The position numbers were made by a program, and so were the translations under genes. Positions 22,411 through 30,907 of a stretch of 49,025 bases of DNA are shown here, one piece after another. Where the stretch lies: NCBI GenBank assembly GCA_937896885.1, contig CALBNX010000022.1, positions 1 through 49,025 of the forward strand, in the 5' to 3' direction. This DNA is from an uncultured Clostridia bacterium (GTDB lineage: Bacteria > Bacillota > Clostridia > Oscillospirales > Acutalibacteraceae). Position 1 is the stretch's first letter. Each line of letters opens with the position of its first letter. The notes under the pieces were generated by a model that did no database searches, had not been told where the DNA came from, and worked only from the letters and a program-made list of their open reading frames with translations.

Positions 22411-23316
22411 ATGGTCGAAAGAATTGTTCTTAGAAAAGTAAAAAATTCTGAAGAGTTGATTTTAGATATGGTATCAACTCCTGATTTTATTCTTAAATCA
22501 GTAGATTGGGGTTCTATAACTGGAACTCATCACTCTTATAAATATGTAAATCAAATTGGTGAAACGGTAACAAACACATCACTTAAAACAAGGCCTATTG
22601 GAATTGAGGGTTGGATAGTTTCTCAAAATGAAAATCATATGACTTCTTTAAAAAGAAAACTCAATGCTTTTATAAATCCTCAAGAAGCAATTGATTTATT
22701 TTATAATGATTATATGATTCGTTTTCTTCCAGACGAATCTGTTAGATATTCAACATCGTACGAAGAAAATAATGATATTTTTTGTAAATTTCAAATTAAT
22801 GGAACTTGTCCTAATCCCTTATTTTCTGATACTTATGAAACATGTTCGATATTTGCAACAACCGCTCCAAGTTTTTATTTTCCATTAATTTTATCTCAAG
22901 ACTTACCTGATAAAGGAATTATATTTGGTAAAAGAACGGCAAGCTTGATTACAAATGTTATTAATAAAGGTGCTGTTTCTGTTGGTATGCGCATTATATT
23001 TAAAGCAGTAAATGGTAATGTTACAAATCCCTCTTTAATAAATGTAAATACTCAAGAGAAGCTGTTGATTAATAAAACTTTAATCTCAGGAGAAGAAATT
23101 GAAGTTAATACTAATATTGGTGAAAAAAGTATAAAAGGTAAAATTGATAGCAACGAATTTATTAATTACTATATGTATAGAGATATTGATAGTGATTGGC
23201 TTCAGCTTGCTGTAGGTGATAATCTTTTTCGATATAGTGCTGATGAGGGTATTGGTAATCTTGACGTATATATATATTTTTACAATAGATTTTTGGAGGT
23301 ACAAGAATGCTATTAA
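22411..23316 (+). CDS. Distal tail protein (Dit)
   Basis: 301 aa; forms the hexameric hub at the tail tip that joins tube and baseplate. ATG 22411 is 9 nt after AAAAGGAG. The N-terminal half has the Dit pattern: DMVSTPDFILKSVDWGSITG, a KTRPIGIEGWIVSQNEN strand and LKRKLNAFINPQEAIDLFYND, followed by a galectin-like C-terminal half. Length matches Gram-positive Dit proteins (about 250-300 aa). It follows the tape measure, as usual, and overlaps the next gene by 10 bp. Confidence 0.85.
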   Translation: MVERIVLRKVKNSEELILDMVSTPDFILKSVDWGSITGTHHSYKYVNQIGETVTNTSLKTRPIGIEGWIVSQNENHMTSLKRKLNAFINPQEAIDLFYNDYMIRFLPDESVRYSTSYEENNDIFCKFQINGTCPNPLFSDTYETCSIFATTAPSFYFPLILSQDLPDKGIIFGKRTASLITNVINKGAVSVGMRIIFKAVNGNVTNPSLINVNTQEKLLINKTLISGEEIEVNTNIGEKSIKGKIDSNEFINYYMYRDIDSDWLQLAVGDNLFRYSADEGIGNLDVYIYFYNRFLEVQECY

Positions 23317-24458
23317 AAAATATTAGTATTTATGTATATAAACTTGATAATGACGAAACATTTGAAGCACTTGGGGAAATTAATAAATTTACAAGTTTAA
23401 TATGGCCAACTAAGTTTAATGGATATACTACTTTTCAATTAAATGCTCCTGTTACGCCAGAAAATAAAAATCTAATAAAAAAAGGAAATGTTATTTGGTG
23501 TGGAGGAGATAATGCTTGCTTTATCGAAATTATTCAATCTGATACAGATGAAAATGGTCAAAAAACATATACTGTAAAAGGTAGAACCCTTGAGATGCTC
23601 TTAACAACCAGAATTATTTGGGGAACATATAACTGCATAAATAAACATACTTCTACAGTTATGTATGATATTGTTGATAAAAATTGCATAAATACAAATA
23701 ATGTCTCGAGAAAAATTCCTTTTTTAGAATGTGCAGAAGACGAACAGATTGGTAAGATTATATCGCTACAAAAAACAGGTGGTGAAGTTTATGATGCTTT
23801 ACAAAGCATTTCGACAGATGCTGACCTTGGTTTTGATATAATTTTTAATCCAAGAGAGCGAAAGCTTATCTTTAAAGTTACTGAAGGCGTAGATAGAACT
23901 TCTGTAATTTCTTCTGAAGATAATTCGAAACTTGTAATTTTTAGTACTGATTTGGAAGATATTTTGTCAAGTTCATATTATACCAATAATCAAGATGTAA
24001 AGACTGTTGCATATATTGCAGGTGAAGGAGAAGGAGCTAATCGTAAACATGTTGTATCAGGAAATAATGAATCTTCTGGTTTTATAAGAAGAGAACTTTA
24101 TGTAGATGCAAGAGACTTACAATCTAAAATCACAGATGATGATGGTAATAACACGGAAATATCTGATAATGACTATAATAATATGCTTGCTGATAGAGGA
24201 ACTGAAAAGTTATCAGAGCGTATTGAGGTAGAGTCATTTGAAGCAAAGATGCGTGTTATTGGAGATATTCAATATATTTATGGTATTGATTATTTTAAAG
24301 GTGATAAAGTAATAATTCAAGATACTGAGCTTGGTATTCAAGTTATTGGAAAGATAACTGAAGTTAGCGAAAACTATGATGATGAATATGAGCTTGTTAT
24401 TACTTATGGATATTCATATCCAACTTTAATTCAAAAAATTAAACAACAAATAATATAA
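23307..24458 (+). CDS. Tail-associated protein, ReqiPepy6 gp37-like
   Basis: 383 aa. Start behind GGAGGTACAAGA inside the end of the Dit gene. The sequence matches the siphovirus ReqiPepy6 Gp37-like family: SLIWPTKFNGYTTFQLNAP near the N-terminus, YTVKGRTLEMLLTTRIIWGT near 95, then a D-G-D-x-D-x-x-x-like hub region (STDADLGFDIIFNPRERKLIFKV) and a C-terminal GDKVIIQDTELGI segment. It is the tail-tip baseplate hub, equivalent to the N-terminal Tal domain without an attached peptidoglycan hydrolase. Confidence 0.85.
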   Translation: MLLKNISIYVYKLDNDETFEALGEINKFTSLIWPTKFNGYTTFQLNAPVTPENKNLIKKGNVIWCGGDNACFIEIIQSDTDENGQKTYTVKGRTLEMLLTTRIIWGTYNCINKHTSTVMYDIVDKNCINTNNVSRKIPFLECAEDEQIGKIISLQKTGGEVYDALQSISTDADLGFDIIFNPRERKLIFKVTEGVDRTSVISSEDNSKLVIFSTDLEDILSSSYYTNNQDVKTVAYIAGEGEGANRKHVVSGNNESSGFIRRELYVDARDLQSKITDDDGNNTEISDNDYNNMLADRGTEKLSERIEVESFEAKMRVIGDIQYIYGIDYFKGDKVIIQDTELGIQVIGKITEVSENYDDEYELVITYGYSYPTLIQKIKQQII

Positions 24459-24476
24459 TAAAAGAGGTAATTTCTT

Positions 24477-25433
24477 ATGGCTGAACAAAGTGGTTTTTTT
24501 AATGCTCATCTTATAGATGGTGAATATGATAGAATATATCAAGCGGAGGATTTTGCAAAATACTTTGCAAGTTTTATTGGAAATGGTGTTTTTGGAGGAA
24601 AGCTCGATGAGCTAATGGTGCAGCAAAAAGCAACTGCTGATATGAGTATAAAAGTTTTATCCGGCCAAGCATGGATTAACGGATACTGGTATACAAATAA
24701 TGATGATATTTCTTTGTCTATTGATATTGCTGATGGTATCTTAAACAGAGTCGATTTAATTGTTCTTAAATGGGATAATATTGAAAGAAAGATTCGTCTT
24801 GGTGTTAAAAAAGGAATCGCAGCTTCTGATGCTGCAGCTCCTACTCTACAGCGCAATGCTGATTATTATGAGTTAGCACTTGCCCAAATTAATATTAGAG
24901 CGGGTGCAACTAATATTACTCAGGCTGATATTATTGATACAAGGTTTGATAAAGCTTTATGTGGTCTTGTTACAAATGTTGTTCAGCCTGATGAAGAAGA
25001 AGTTAGAGAATTAATAATTAATCTTGAAAACAGAGTAAATGCTTTATCAAATAGTTTAGATAACCATTTAACTATAGCCCCTGATTTTTCCGCTTATCCA
25101 GCGTTAATAAATGAAAATATTATTTCTGGTGTAGAAAATCTTGGAGGATATTATATTGGAAAAGTTGATATGGGAGACAATTGGATTATTCAGATTCCTC
25201 TTTTTTACGTGGATTCAACGATAAAAGATAAGTATATAACTATGATGTATCTTTTAGCTATAGTTGAAGGAGTGGCTTATTATTTAGTTGTAAATTCCTA
25301 TCATGCATCCAGCCCTACCCGAACCAGTTCTATAATATTTCAAGTAGTAACACTTAAGCCAGATGGAACAACTGCTGAAGCTTATCCTAATAAGGTTGAC
25401 CTTTATCTTCATCGAATTAGCGAGATAATATAA
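24477..25433 (+). CDS. Tail tip/upper baseplate structural protein
   Basis: 318 aa. The first 180 residues (GFFNAHLIDGEYDRIYQAEDFAKYF, LSGQAWINGYWYTN, RVDLIVLKWDN, YYELALAQINI) form the conserved attachment domain of clostridial phage tail-tip proteins. A short coiled coil (VRELIINLENRVNALSNSLDNHL) and a C-terminal beta domain follow, which is the likely receptor-contacting part. It is the last large gene of the tail block and carries no enzyme motif. AAGAGGTAATTTCTT precedes the ATG. Confidence 0.8.
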   Translation: MAEQSGFFNAHLIDGEYDRIYQAEDFAKYFASFIGNGVFGGKLDELMVQQKATADMSIKVLSGQAWINGYWYTNNDDISLSIDIADGILNRVDLIVLKWDNIERKIRLGVKKGIAASDAAAPTLQRNADYYELALAQINIRAGATNITQADIIDTRFDKALCGLVTNVVQPDEEEVRELIINLENRVNALSNSLDNHLTIAPDFSAYPALINENIISGVENLGGYYIGKVDMGDNWIIQIPLFYVDSTIKDKYITMMYLLAIVEGVAYYLVVNSYHASSPTRTSSIIFQVVTLKPDGTTAEAYPNKVDLYLHRISEII

Positions 25434-25476
25434 GATTTACCTAAATAAGAGGGAAGTAAAAGAGAGGGTTAATAAT

Positions 25477-25722
25477 ATGCGTTCATTAACAGGAATTATA
25501 TATGATAAAAAACCAAAAGATGTTATGGTATATTTAACATCAGTTTATGTAATCAAATCATGTAAAGAAATCATAATAAAAGATGAAGAAGGAAATCTGA
25601 AAGTTAAGTACAAGTGTGATGTTGAAGTTTATAGTACAGTTGAATATATTGATTACATTCAAAAGGAAAACGCTTCTTTACATGAACAAGTTAAATCTCT
25701 TCAGCTTTTACTAAACAATTAA
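25477..25722 (+). CDS. Small tail-region hypothetical protein
   Basis: 81 aa after the tail-tip gene. The N-terminal part is beta-rich (GIIYDKKPKDVMVYLTSVYVIKSC) and the C-terminus is a short leucine-zipper-like coil (YIDYIQKENASLHEQVKSLQLLLNN). The ribosome site is AGAGAGGG. Similar small genes lie at the end of tail modules in many Firmicutes phages, but I cannot name a family. It could be a baseplate accessory or a chaperone for the protein encoded upstream. Confidence 0.65.
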   Translation: MRSLTGIIYDKKPKDVMVYLTSVYVIKSCKEIIIKDEEGNLKVKYKCDVEVYSTVEYIDYIQKENASLHEQVKSLQLLLNN

Positions 25723-25789
25723 ATTGTTGATGATGCTTATAAGACAAAACTAAGATTAAAATTTTTGGTTTAATAATAAGGAGATACAA

Positions 25790-26116
25790 ATGGATACAAA
25801 AGACATAAAATCGGCCGGAATTTCAAGAGAAGAACATATTGAATATTGTCGAAGAATGGAAGATGAGCATCATCGCATTAATAGGCGTCTTGAACTTCTT
25901 GAAAATTCAACAAAGCAGATTGGTTCTCTTGCTAATTCCGTAGAAAGATTGGCTACGTCTATGGAGTTTATGGCATCTGAACAGAAAGAACAAGGTAAAA
26001 AACTGGAAAAATTAGAAGAACGAGATGGTGAGATGTGGAGAAAAGTTGTTGGTTATATTGCTACAGCAATATTAGGTGTTATTATAGGCTTCGTATCTAA
26101 TCAGCTTGGGCTCTAA
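25790..26116 (+). CDS. XhlA-like coiled-coil protein with C-terminal membrane anchor
   Basis: 108 aa. A long coiled coil (about 13-80; EEHIEYCRRMEDEHHRINRR, LEKLEERDGEMWRKV) ends in one transmembrane helix (residues about 85-104; VVGYIATAILGVIIGFVSNQ). This layout is that of XhlA/haemolysin-type lysis accessory proteins found beside holins in Bacillus and Clostridium phages. Here it sits at the end of the tail operon, about 22 kb from the holin and endolysin. A terminator follows. A holin partner role is likely but inferred. Confidence 0.75.
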   Translation: MDTKDIKSAGISREEHIEYCRRMEDEHHRINRRLELLENSTKQIGSLANSVERLATSMEFMASEQKEQGKKLEKLEERDGEMWRKVVGYIATAILGVIIGFVSNQLGL

Positions 26117-26132
26117 TTCAATATAATAAAGA

Positions 26133-26173
26133 AAAGCCGCCGGAAGTATATTCTGGTGGCTTTACATTATTTT
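26133..26173 (+). terminator. Late-operon terminator
   Basis: AAAGCCGCCGGAA (26133-26145) pairs with TTCTGGTGGCTTT (26151-26163) around GTATA, with two G-U pairs, followed by a T-rich tail (TTTACATTATTTT). It closes the virion operon 16 bp after the XhlA-like gene and lies just before promoter P4. Confidence 0.9.
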
Positions 26174-26191
26174 ACAAAAAGTTTAAAATTT

Positions 26192-26234
26192 TTTCAAAAA
26201 ACCTATTTACAAATGAACTTTAATGTGATATAAT
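26192..26234 (+). promoter_or_regulatory. Promoter P4 (seven-copy family)
   Basis: TTTACA (26206-26211), 17 bp ending TGTGA, TATAAT (26229-26234). A TTTCAAA half-palindrome (26192-26198) lies 7 bp before the -35. The leader begins with a GGTTAA/TTAACC stem (26243-26248 with 26258-26263). TATAATAATATCAAG is shared with P1. It starts the replication and nucleotide operon. Confidence 0.87.
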
Positions 26235-26301
26235 AATATCAAGGTTAAAGATAAGAGTTAACCACAATAAATAAATTGAAAGTGTTCAGGAGGACAAGAA
26301 A

Positions 26302-26592
26302 ATGAAAACAAAGAAAACTAATTCAATTAAAGAACTCAGTTATCGTTCCCCTATGCAGGTAACAGAAGTACTTTTACATAATAGTACACCTGATAATTGG
26401 AAATATAACTCTTGTTCAGGATATCCAATATGTCCAAGATGTAAGACTTCTATGGAACGAGATTATCAATCTTTTTGTGATAGATGCGGACAAAAGCTTT
26501 GTTGGAAAAACTATAAAAATGCTAAAATAAAATTTGCTGGTGATAAATCTGGTAAAACTTATACATACATAATAAATAAAAATAAAAAATAA
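26302..26592 (+). CDS. Zinc-ribbon protein, first gene of the replication unit
   Basis: 96 aa behind TCAGGAGGACAAGAAA. The centre carries two CxxC pairs, YPICPRCKTSME and SFCDRCGQKLCW, making a classic four-Cys zinc ribbon (residues about 44-66). Basic flanks (KTKKTNSIKEL and a KNKK end) suggest nucleic-acid or polymerase contact. It is the first gene after P4, and its stop codon is followed directly by the hammerhead ribozyme. Family not recognised; it may be a transcription or host-modulating factor. Confidence 0.75.
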   Translation: MKTKKTNSIKELSYRSPMQVTEVLLHNSTPDNWKYNSCSGYPICPRCKTSMERDYQSFCDRCGQKLCWKNYKNAKIKFAGDKSGKTYTYIINKNKK

Positions 26593-26593
26593 A

Positions 26594-26650
26594 ACCACCC
26601 TGATGAGTCGTTGAAAATTACGACGAAACCGGCAAAAGCCGGTCGGTGGT
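26594..26650 (+). ncRNA. Type I hammerhead ribozyme
   Basis: All core elements are present in order: stem I ACCACC (26594-26599), core CTGATGA (26600-26606), stem II GTCGT/ACGAC (607-611 with 620-624; 8-nt loop), GAAA (26625-26628), stem III CCGGC-AAAA-GCCGG (26629-26642), then T643-C644 and stem I 3' strand GGTGGT (26645-26650). A628 pairs with T643 (A15.1-U16.1) and C644 is H17, so self-cleavage is predicted after 26644. Stem I is the open stem, hence type I. It starts 2 bp after the stop of the zinc-ribbon gene and would cut the mRNA 45 nt before the next start codon. Confidence 0.93.
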
Positions 26651-26688
26651 AATTATCCACTTATTTAAAAACAAAGGAGGACATAGGT

Positions 26689-27204
26689 ATGTCAAAAGAA
26701 AATTTACAGACAAAAACGTGTAAAGAGCTCAGAGAGTTGGCTAAGGAAATGAATATCTCAGGTAGATGGGATATGACCAAGGAAAGATTGATTGATGCAA
26801 TTTTAAGAGCGGAAGATGTCAAGATTGACGAAAATAAAACGGAGAGTGCTAAAGACGAATATAAAATTGACAATCATAATGGTGAAGTGGTTGAAGATAA
26901 ATTTGAGAAAAAATCAGCCGACATCGAAATTGATATGAAGCAGAAAATGCCTTATATTGAAAATATTGAAATCGGTACCTTGGTTGCGTTTAGACTTTCT
27001 AATGGCAAGGTTAAGTCAGCAAAGGTTACTCGTAAATCTACCAAGAATCGCAAGCTTAAACTTGAAACTGATTATGGTGCAGAATATATTGTATCATTTG
27101 ATGATATTGTTTGGGTACGTACAGGTAAGCGTTGGCCTCGTGGTGTTTACAGGCTTTTGAAAGGTTTGGTGGATGATAATGTCAAAGGAGAAAAGAAAAT
27201 CTAA
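26689..27204 (+). CDS. SAP/Rho-N-like domain protein
   Basis: 171 aa behind AAAGGAGGACATAGGT, the first gene downstream of the hammerhead cleavage site. Residues about 8-45 (KTCKELRELAKEMNISGRWDMTKERLIDAI) form a SAP/Rho-N-type helix-extended-helix. A charged linker (about 50-90) precedes a beta domain (about 100-150; IGTLVAFRLSNGKVKSAKV, YIVSFDDIVWVRTGKRWP). This combination recurs in gut phages near replication genes; no function is established to my knowledge. Nucleic-acid binding is plausible. It overlaps the next gene by 26 bp. Confidence 0.75.
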   Translation: MSKENLQTKTCKELRELAKEMNISGRWDMTKERLIDAILRAEDVKIDENKTESAKDEYKIDNHNGEVVEDKFEKKSADIEIDMKQKMPYIENIEIGTLVAFRLSNGKVKSAKVTRKSTKNRKLKLETDYGAEYIVSFDDIVWVRTGKRWPRGVYRLLKGLVDDNVKGEKKI

Positions 27205-27742
27205 ATTGTCTGTCACTGAGTGTAAAAAATCTGTTTATGATTTTTTTGAGCTTCAAATGAAATTCAAAAATATACAATCCCAGTATGATGAAGCAAAAGT
27301 ACAATTCAATAATTTTATGGAGGACTACTTTAAACAGGAAAATATTAGTAAGTCACTTCTTCTTTTTTATGATGAGCTTGTTTCAGGTGCAATTAATTTA
27401 TCAGTTAGTCGTGTTCAAAAATCAAGTGTTGAATTTAATCCTGATAAACTTGAAAAAGCTATAGGTAAAAAAAATAGTGAATATGTGATTATTAAAAAAT
27501 ATGAAATTATTGATATGAGTGCTCTTATTGCTTATTTAAAGGAATGTAATGTTGACCCAAAAATCTTTAAAAGTTTTATTCATACTTCAAAATCAGTTGA
27601 TATAAAAGAACTTGATAAACTTGAAGAGCTTGGGAAAATAACCGCAGAACAGATTAAAGATTGTTACACGGTAAAACATCAAAAGCCTTATTTCACTGTC
27701 AAAGTGAAGAGAGGATATGATGATGAAGAGACAAGAAGGTGA
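27179..27742 (+). CDS. Conserved phage protein upstream of primase
   Basis: 187 aa. The start is ATG 27179 or the nearby 27173; both lie inside the end of the previous gene. An N-terminal helical bundle (YDFFELQMKFKNIQSQYDEAKVQF) precedes a mixed region with NLSVSRVQKSSVEFNPDKLE and VIIKKYEIIDMSALIAYLKE. I recognise no enzyme motif. Helical N-terminus, position directly before the primase and 20-bp overlap with it suggest a replication accessory. It might be a Gp157-like recombination helper, but similarity is not clear enough to claim it. Confidence 0.65.
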   Translation: MSKEKRKSKLSVTECKKSVYDFFELQMKFKNIQSQYDEAKVQFNNFMEDYFKQENISKSLLLFYDELVSGAINLSVSRVQKSSVEFNPDKLEKAIGKKNSEYVIIKKYEIIDMSALIAYLKECNVDPKIFKSFIHTSKSVDIKELDKLEELGKITAEQIKDCYTVKHQKPYFTVKVKRGYDDEETRR

Positions 27743-28694
27743 AGCATTAGCCAAAGTATTATGGTATTATAATTTGATACCTAATACAGCATCACTTAGT
27801 CAAAAAATCGTTTGCCCGTTTCATGATGATATTAATCCAAGCATGATTGTGAATTTTGAAGATGGTTCATGGTTTTGCTTTGGTTGTAATTTGACTGGTG
27901 ATTCTAAAAAGTTTGTAAATCTTATGGAGGCTAAATATAATAGTCTTAATGATTTGCAAGCTTATAAAAAATATCTTCAAATTCTAAAATCTGATAAATG
28001 TAGTAATATTAAATTAAATATGGCTCTTGTTAAACAGAAACCACTTCAAAGGGATTTATATAATGAAGCCTATGATTACTACCACGGATTAAAAAAAGTT
28101 AACTGGAGGGATTCTGACGAACCTGAAGTGATGGCAGCAAAAAGTTATATGATGAAAAGAGGATTTAAACCAAAAACTTTGCATAAATGTAAAGCTAAAG
28201 TCACATATAATAAAAATTATGGATTAATTTTTCCGATGCTTGATAATGGTAAATTTAAGGGTTGGGTATGCCGTACTATGATTAAAGCAGTGGAAGAAAA
28301 ACGTAAGTATTTATATAATGAGGGCTTTAGTCGAGCAACTACTTTGGTTGGTAATTATGGAACTAAAGACTATGTATTTATAGTTGAAGGCTATATGGAT
28401 AGATTAAAGTTTGTGCAATTTGGTGAAGATAACGTAGTCGCTATTTTAGGTTGGAAAATGTCACCTCAACAAATTCAAAAGTTGAAAGATAAAGGAATCA
28501 CGAAAGTTATAAGTGCACTTGATAATGATTCTTGTGGGCGCAAAGGTACGGAATTTTTAAAACATCATTTTGATGTAACAAGATTTGCATATATTAAAGG
28601 TGTAAAAGACCCCGGAGATATGACACAAGAAACATTTAATAAAATGTTTAAACGAACAATGAAAGTATTTAACAAAAACCAAGGAGGAAAATAA
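27723..28694 (+). CDS. DnaG-type DNA primase (CHC2 zinc finger and Toprim)
   Basis: 323 aa; makes RNA primers for phage replication. Three consecutive ATGs (27717, 27720, 27723) are possible; 27723 has the best distance from GAGAGG. A CHC2 zinc finger opens the protein: CPFHDDINPSM followed by WFCFGCNLTGD. The Toprim domain follows: FIVEGYMD (metal-binding Glu) near 220, ALDNDSCGRKGTE near 260 and a later VKDPGDM. No helicase domain is fused, unlike T7-like primases, and no DnaB gene is seen in the window. Length is short compared with bacterial DnaG (about 600 aa), as in many phages. Confidence 0.9.
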   Translation: MKRQEGEALAKVLWYYNLIPNTASLSQKIVCPFHDDINPSMIVNFEDGSWFCFGCNLTGDSKKFVNLMEAKYNSLNDLQAYKKYLQILKSDKCSNIKLNMALVKQKPLQRDLYNEAYDYYHGLKKVNWRDSDEPEVMAAKSYMMKRGFKPKTLHKCKAKVTYNKNYGLIFPMLDNGKFKGWVCRTMIKAVEEKRKYLYNEGFSRATTLVGNYGTKDYVFIVEGYMDRLKFVQFGEDNVVAILGWKMSPQQIQKLKDKGITKVISALDNDSCGRKGTEFLKHHFDVTRFAYIKGVKDPGDMTQETFNKMFKRTMKVFNKNQGGK

Positions 28695-28695
28695 A

Positions 28696-29523
28696 GTGGG
28701 TTTAGTTGATAAAATTAAGGCTGATGTTAAGAAATCCGGCCAGAACAAAGGTAAGTTTATATATTTTAGAGAAGGTACAAAAATGCGTATTCGTTTCTTA
28801 ACTGATATGGACGATGGTATGGAAGTAACTTTTCATGATAGCTTTGAGCAGGGAATTAATGCTCCTTGCCAGGAGCATTTTGGTAGAGATTGTCCCTATT
28901 GTGATGATAATGGTTTACGTACTCGTTCTCAATATATCTGGTCGGTATATAATTATGATACCAAAGAAGTTCAGTTATTTATGTTTGCTGTAAATAATTG
29001 CAGTCCTATTCCGGCGCTTATGGCTATGTATGAGAATTATGGTACAATTTGTGACCGTGATTATGTTATAAGTGTAACTGGTAAACAGCAGAATAAAACA
29101 TTCTCAGTTGTTCCCATGGATAAGGTTAAGTTTAGAAATGAGAAGGCAAAGCCATATTCTGAAAAAGCTATCCTTAAGATGCTCGATAAAGCATTTCCAT
29201 GCGAAGATGCTGAAGATGATGAAGACGAAGAAATTCCTAAGAAACGTGCTCCTAAGTCAACTGGTAAGAAATCTTCAAAAAAGTCGGAGCCTGAAGACGA
29301 TGAAGAAGATGACTATGATAACGATTGGAATGATGAAGAGGATGAAGTTGATTATTCCGATATGTCATCCAAAGAACTTTATGAACTTTGCAAAGAACGT
29401 AGCATAAAGGTTCCCCCTAAAAAGCCTGCTAAATTTTATATTAATCAACTTGAAGAATATGATTTAGCTCATGACGATTGGGGCGATGAAGACGATGAAG
29501 AGGATGAGTGGGAAGATGAATAA
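28696..29523 (+). CDS. Single-stranded DNA-binding protein, T4 gp32-like
   Basis: 275 aa. GTG start after AAGGAGGAAAATAAA. Residues about 1-160 resemble gp32-type OB-fold proteins with a zinc site (CQEHFGRDCPYC) and strands such as YIWSVYNYDTKEVQLFMFAV. A long acidic, Lys/Pro-interrupted linker follows. Residues about 225-260 contain a SAP-like unit (MSSKELYELCKERSIKV, KKPAKFYINQLEEY). The tail ends WGDEDDEEDEWEDE. Acidic tails of SSBs recruit replication partners. The SAP-plus-tail unit reappears in the protein encoded at 44295, and a related tail ends the terminase small subunit. It binds ssDNA exposed by replication and recombination. Confidence 0.85.
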   Translation: MGLVDKIKADVKKSGQNKGKFIYFREGTKMRIRFLTDMDDGMEVTFHDSFEQGINAPCQEHFGRDCPYCDDNGLRTRSQYIWSVYNYDTKEVQLFMFAVNNCSPIPALMAMYENYGTICDRDYVISVTGKQQNKTFSVVPMDKVKFRNEKAKPYSEKAILKMLDKAFPCEDAEDDEDEEIPKKRAPKSTGKKSSKKSEPEDDEEDDYDNDWNDEEDEVDYSDMSSKELYELCKERSIKVPPKKPAKFYINQLEEYDLAHDDWGDEDDEEDEWEDE

Positions 29524-29914
29524 ATCTGTTTCATCATTTCAAAGATTATTTAGGAGACAGATTTTAAATCAAAACGCACTTATTCAAAATGGAGCATATG
29601 ATAGATTTAAAGATAAATCAACAAAAACAGCTCCAATTGATGATATTGGTCTTGCTTCATTTCATATTCAGCAACTTATGTCAGAAATTGGTGAGGTATT
29701 GGAAGCTGATAAACGTTGGAAATCACATCGCAATGATAAGTATAATAGACAAGCAAAGCTTGAAGAAATAGCTGACTGTTTCATTGTTCTTATGAACATT
29801 GCAATGTTTTCCGGATTCAGTGGTAATGATGTAGCTCAAGCAATTGAGACAAAGTTAGATGTTGTATCAAATCGAATCTTCAATTTAGAAAATTCAAAAG
29901 GAGAATCAAAATGA
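29516..29914 (+). CDS. MazG-like NTP pyrophosphohydrolase
   Basis: 132 aa. ATG 29516 follows GGGAAG and overlaps the SSB stop by 8 bp. The all-alpha NTP-PPase motif is visible: ExxE in LMSEIGEVLEADKRWK and ExxD in KLEEIADCFIVLMN, with the helix FSGFSGNDVAQAIETKLDVVSNRI completing the fold. Such enzymes hydrolyse (d)NTPs, sometimes dUTP, to monophosphates, cleaning the pool or altering host stringent signals. It heads a run of nucleotide enzymes. The exact substrate is not readable. Four bases overlap the next gene. Confidence 0.85.
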   Translation: MNKSVSSFQRLFRRQILNQNALIQNGAYDRFKDKSTKTAPIDDIGLASFHIQQLMSEIGEVLEADKRWKSHRNDKYNRQAKLEEIADCFIVLMNIAMFSGFSGNDVAQAIETKLDVVSNRIFNLENSKGESK

Positions 29915-30396
29915 AAAAGAATTTTAAAGAAATGAAAGTATATTTTGCCAGTCCTTGGTTTACACCAGAGCAGGCGGAAAGAGAAGAAAGGGTAAAAACA
30001 AAGCTTAGAGAGCTTGGCTTTAATGTTTGGAGCCCTAAGGAAAATAGTTCTTTATCACCTATTACTGACCCAGTAATTCGTGAAAAAATCTTCTCCGCAA
30101 ATGTTGAGCACATTAAGTCTTGTGATATTATTTTTGCAATTACTGACGGTAAGGATATGGGTACTATATGGGAGGCTGGCTTTGCTAATGGTTACAATAT
30201 CAGCATGCATGACTGTGAAACTTTCAAACCCATTACTATTGTGTATTATTGTGAAACTCTTGGACCCAATGGACAGTTTAATTTGATGCTTGCCCAGTCT
30301 GGTGACATCACTTTCACAAAATTCGAAGACCTTGACAAGCTTCCTGAATTAATTCAGAAAGACGAGGGACTTGCTTATGTTGGAATTGTTGAGTAA
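29911..30396 (+). CDS. Nucleoside 2-deoxyribosyltransferase-like enzyme
   Basis: 161 aa. The family start VYFASPWFTPEQAEREERV, the EHIKSCDIIFAITDG strand and the nucleotide-binding D-x-G-T-x-W-E-x-G-x-A motif (KDMGTIWEAGFANGY) are all present. These enzymes exchange the base of deoxynucleosides or hydrolyse deoxynucleoside monophosphates. In phages they serve salvage or removal of unwanted nucleotides, which fits between MazG and the HD nucleotidase. ATGA overlap with the upstream gene indicates coupling. Length is typical (140-170 aa). Confidence 0.85.
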   Translation: MKKNFKEMKVYFASPWFTPEQAEREERVKTKLRELGFNVWSPKENSSLSPITDPVIREKIFSANVEHIKSCDIIFAITDGKDMGTIWEAGFANGYNISMHDCETFKPITIVYYCETLGPNGQFNLMLAQSGDITFTKFEDLDKLPELIQKDEGLAYVGIVE

Positions 30397-30406
30397 AGAG
30401 TCTATA

Positions 30407-30907
30407 ATGAGTGAGTACCCACTTAAAAAAATAATTAGGTACAATCATCGTAGCAGACTTCAAGATGAAAGTGTTGCAGAACACACCTGTTTTGTGTCTT
30501 TGTTCTGTTTAAAGATTATGGCTCAGCTTAATCTTACTCATGAACAAGAAAGACAAGTTCTTATTCTTGCAGCATTACATGATACTTGCGAGAGCAAAAC
30601 TTCTGATATTCCTCATGATGTAAAAGCTAATTATCCTGAAATGCAAGAAATTCTTGAAAAGATTGAGCATGATTATTATGAAGAAAATTGGAAGAATTAT
30701 CTTGAAGATATATATAAGCCGGAGGAAATTGTATATAATATACTTAAGTTAGCAGATGCTTATAGTGTATATCAGTGGTGTTTAAATGAAATTGCGCTTG
30801 GCAATTCATCAAAATGTATTTCTGAAATTCATGATGAATCAGTAAATCGTATCATAGGACGTATTAAAACTATAAATGAAATAATTGAGAAGGAGACCAA
30901 GGTATGA
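30407..30907 (+). CDS. HD-domain 5'-deoxynucleotidase (YfbR-like)
   Basis: 166 aa from ATG 30407 (AAAGAG upstream); alternative in-frame starts at 30377 or 30371 would add 10-12 residues. Metal-binding HD signatures are clear: RSRLQDESVAEHT near the start, ALHDTCESKTSDIP in the middle and KLADAYSVYQW late. YfbR-type enzymes dephosphorylate deoxynucleoside monophosphates, and the R-x-x-x-x-E-S-V-A-E-H pattern is specific to this branch. With MazG and the deoxyribosyltransferase it can steer the dNMP pool. It overlaps the next gene by 4 bp. Confidence 0.85.
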   Translation: MSEYPLKKIIRYNHRSRLQDESVAEHTCFVSLFCLKIMAQLNLTHEQERQVLILAALHDTCESKTSDIPHDVKANYPEMQEILEKIEHDYYEENWKNYLEDIYKPEEIVYNILKLADAYSVYQWCLNEIALGNSSKCISEIHDESVNRIIGRIKTINEIIEKETKV

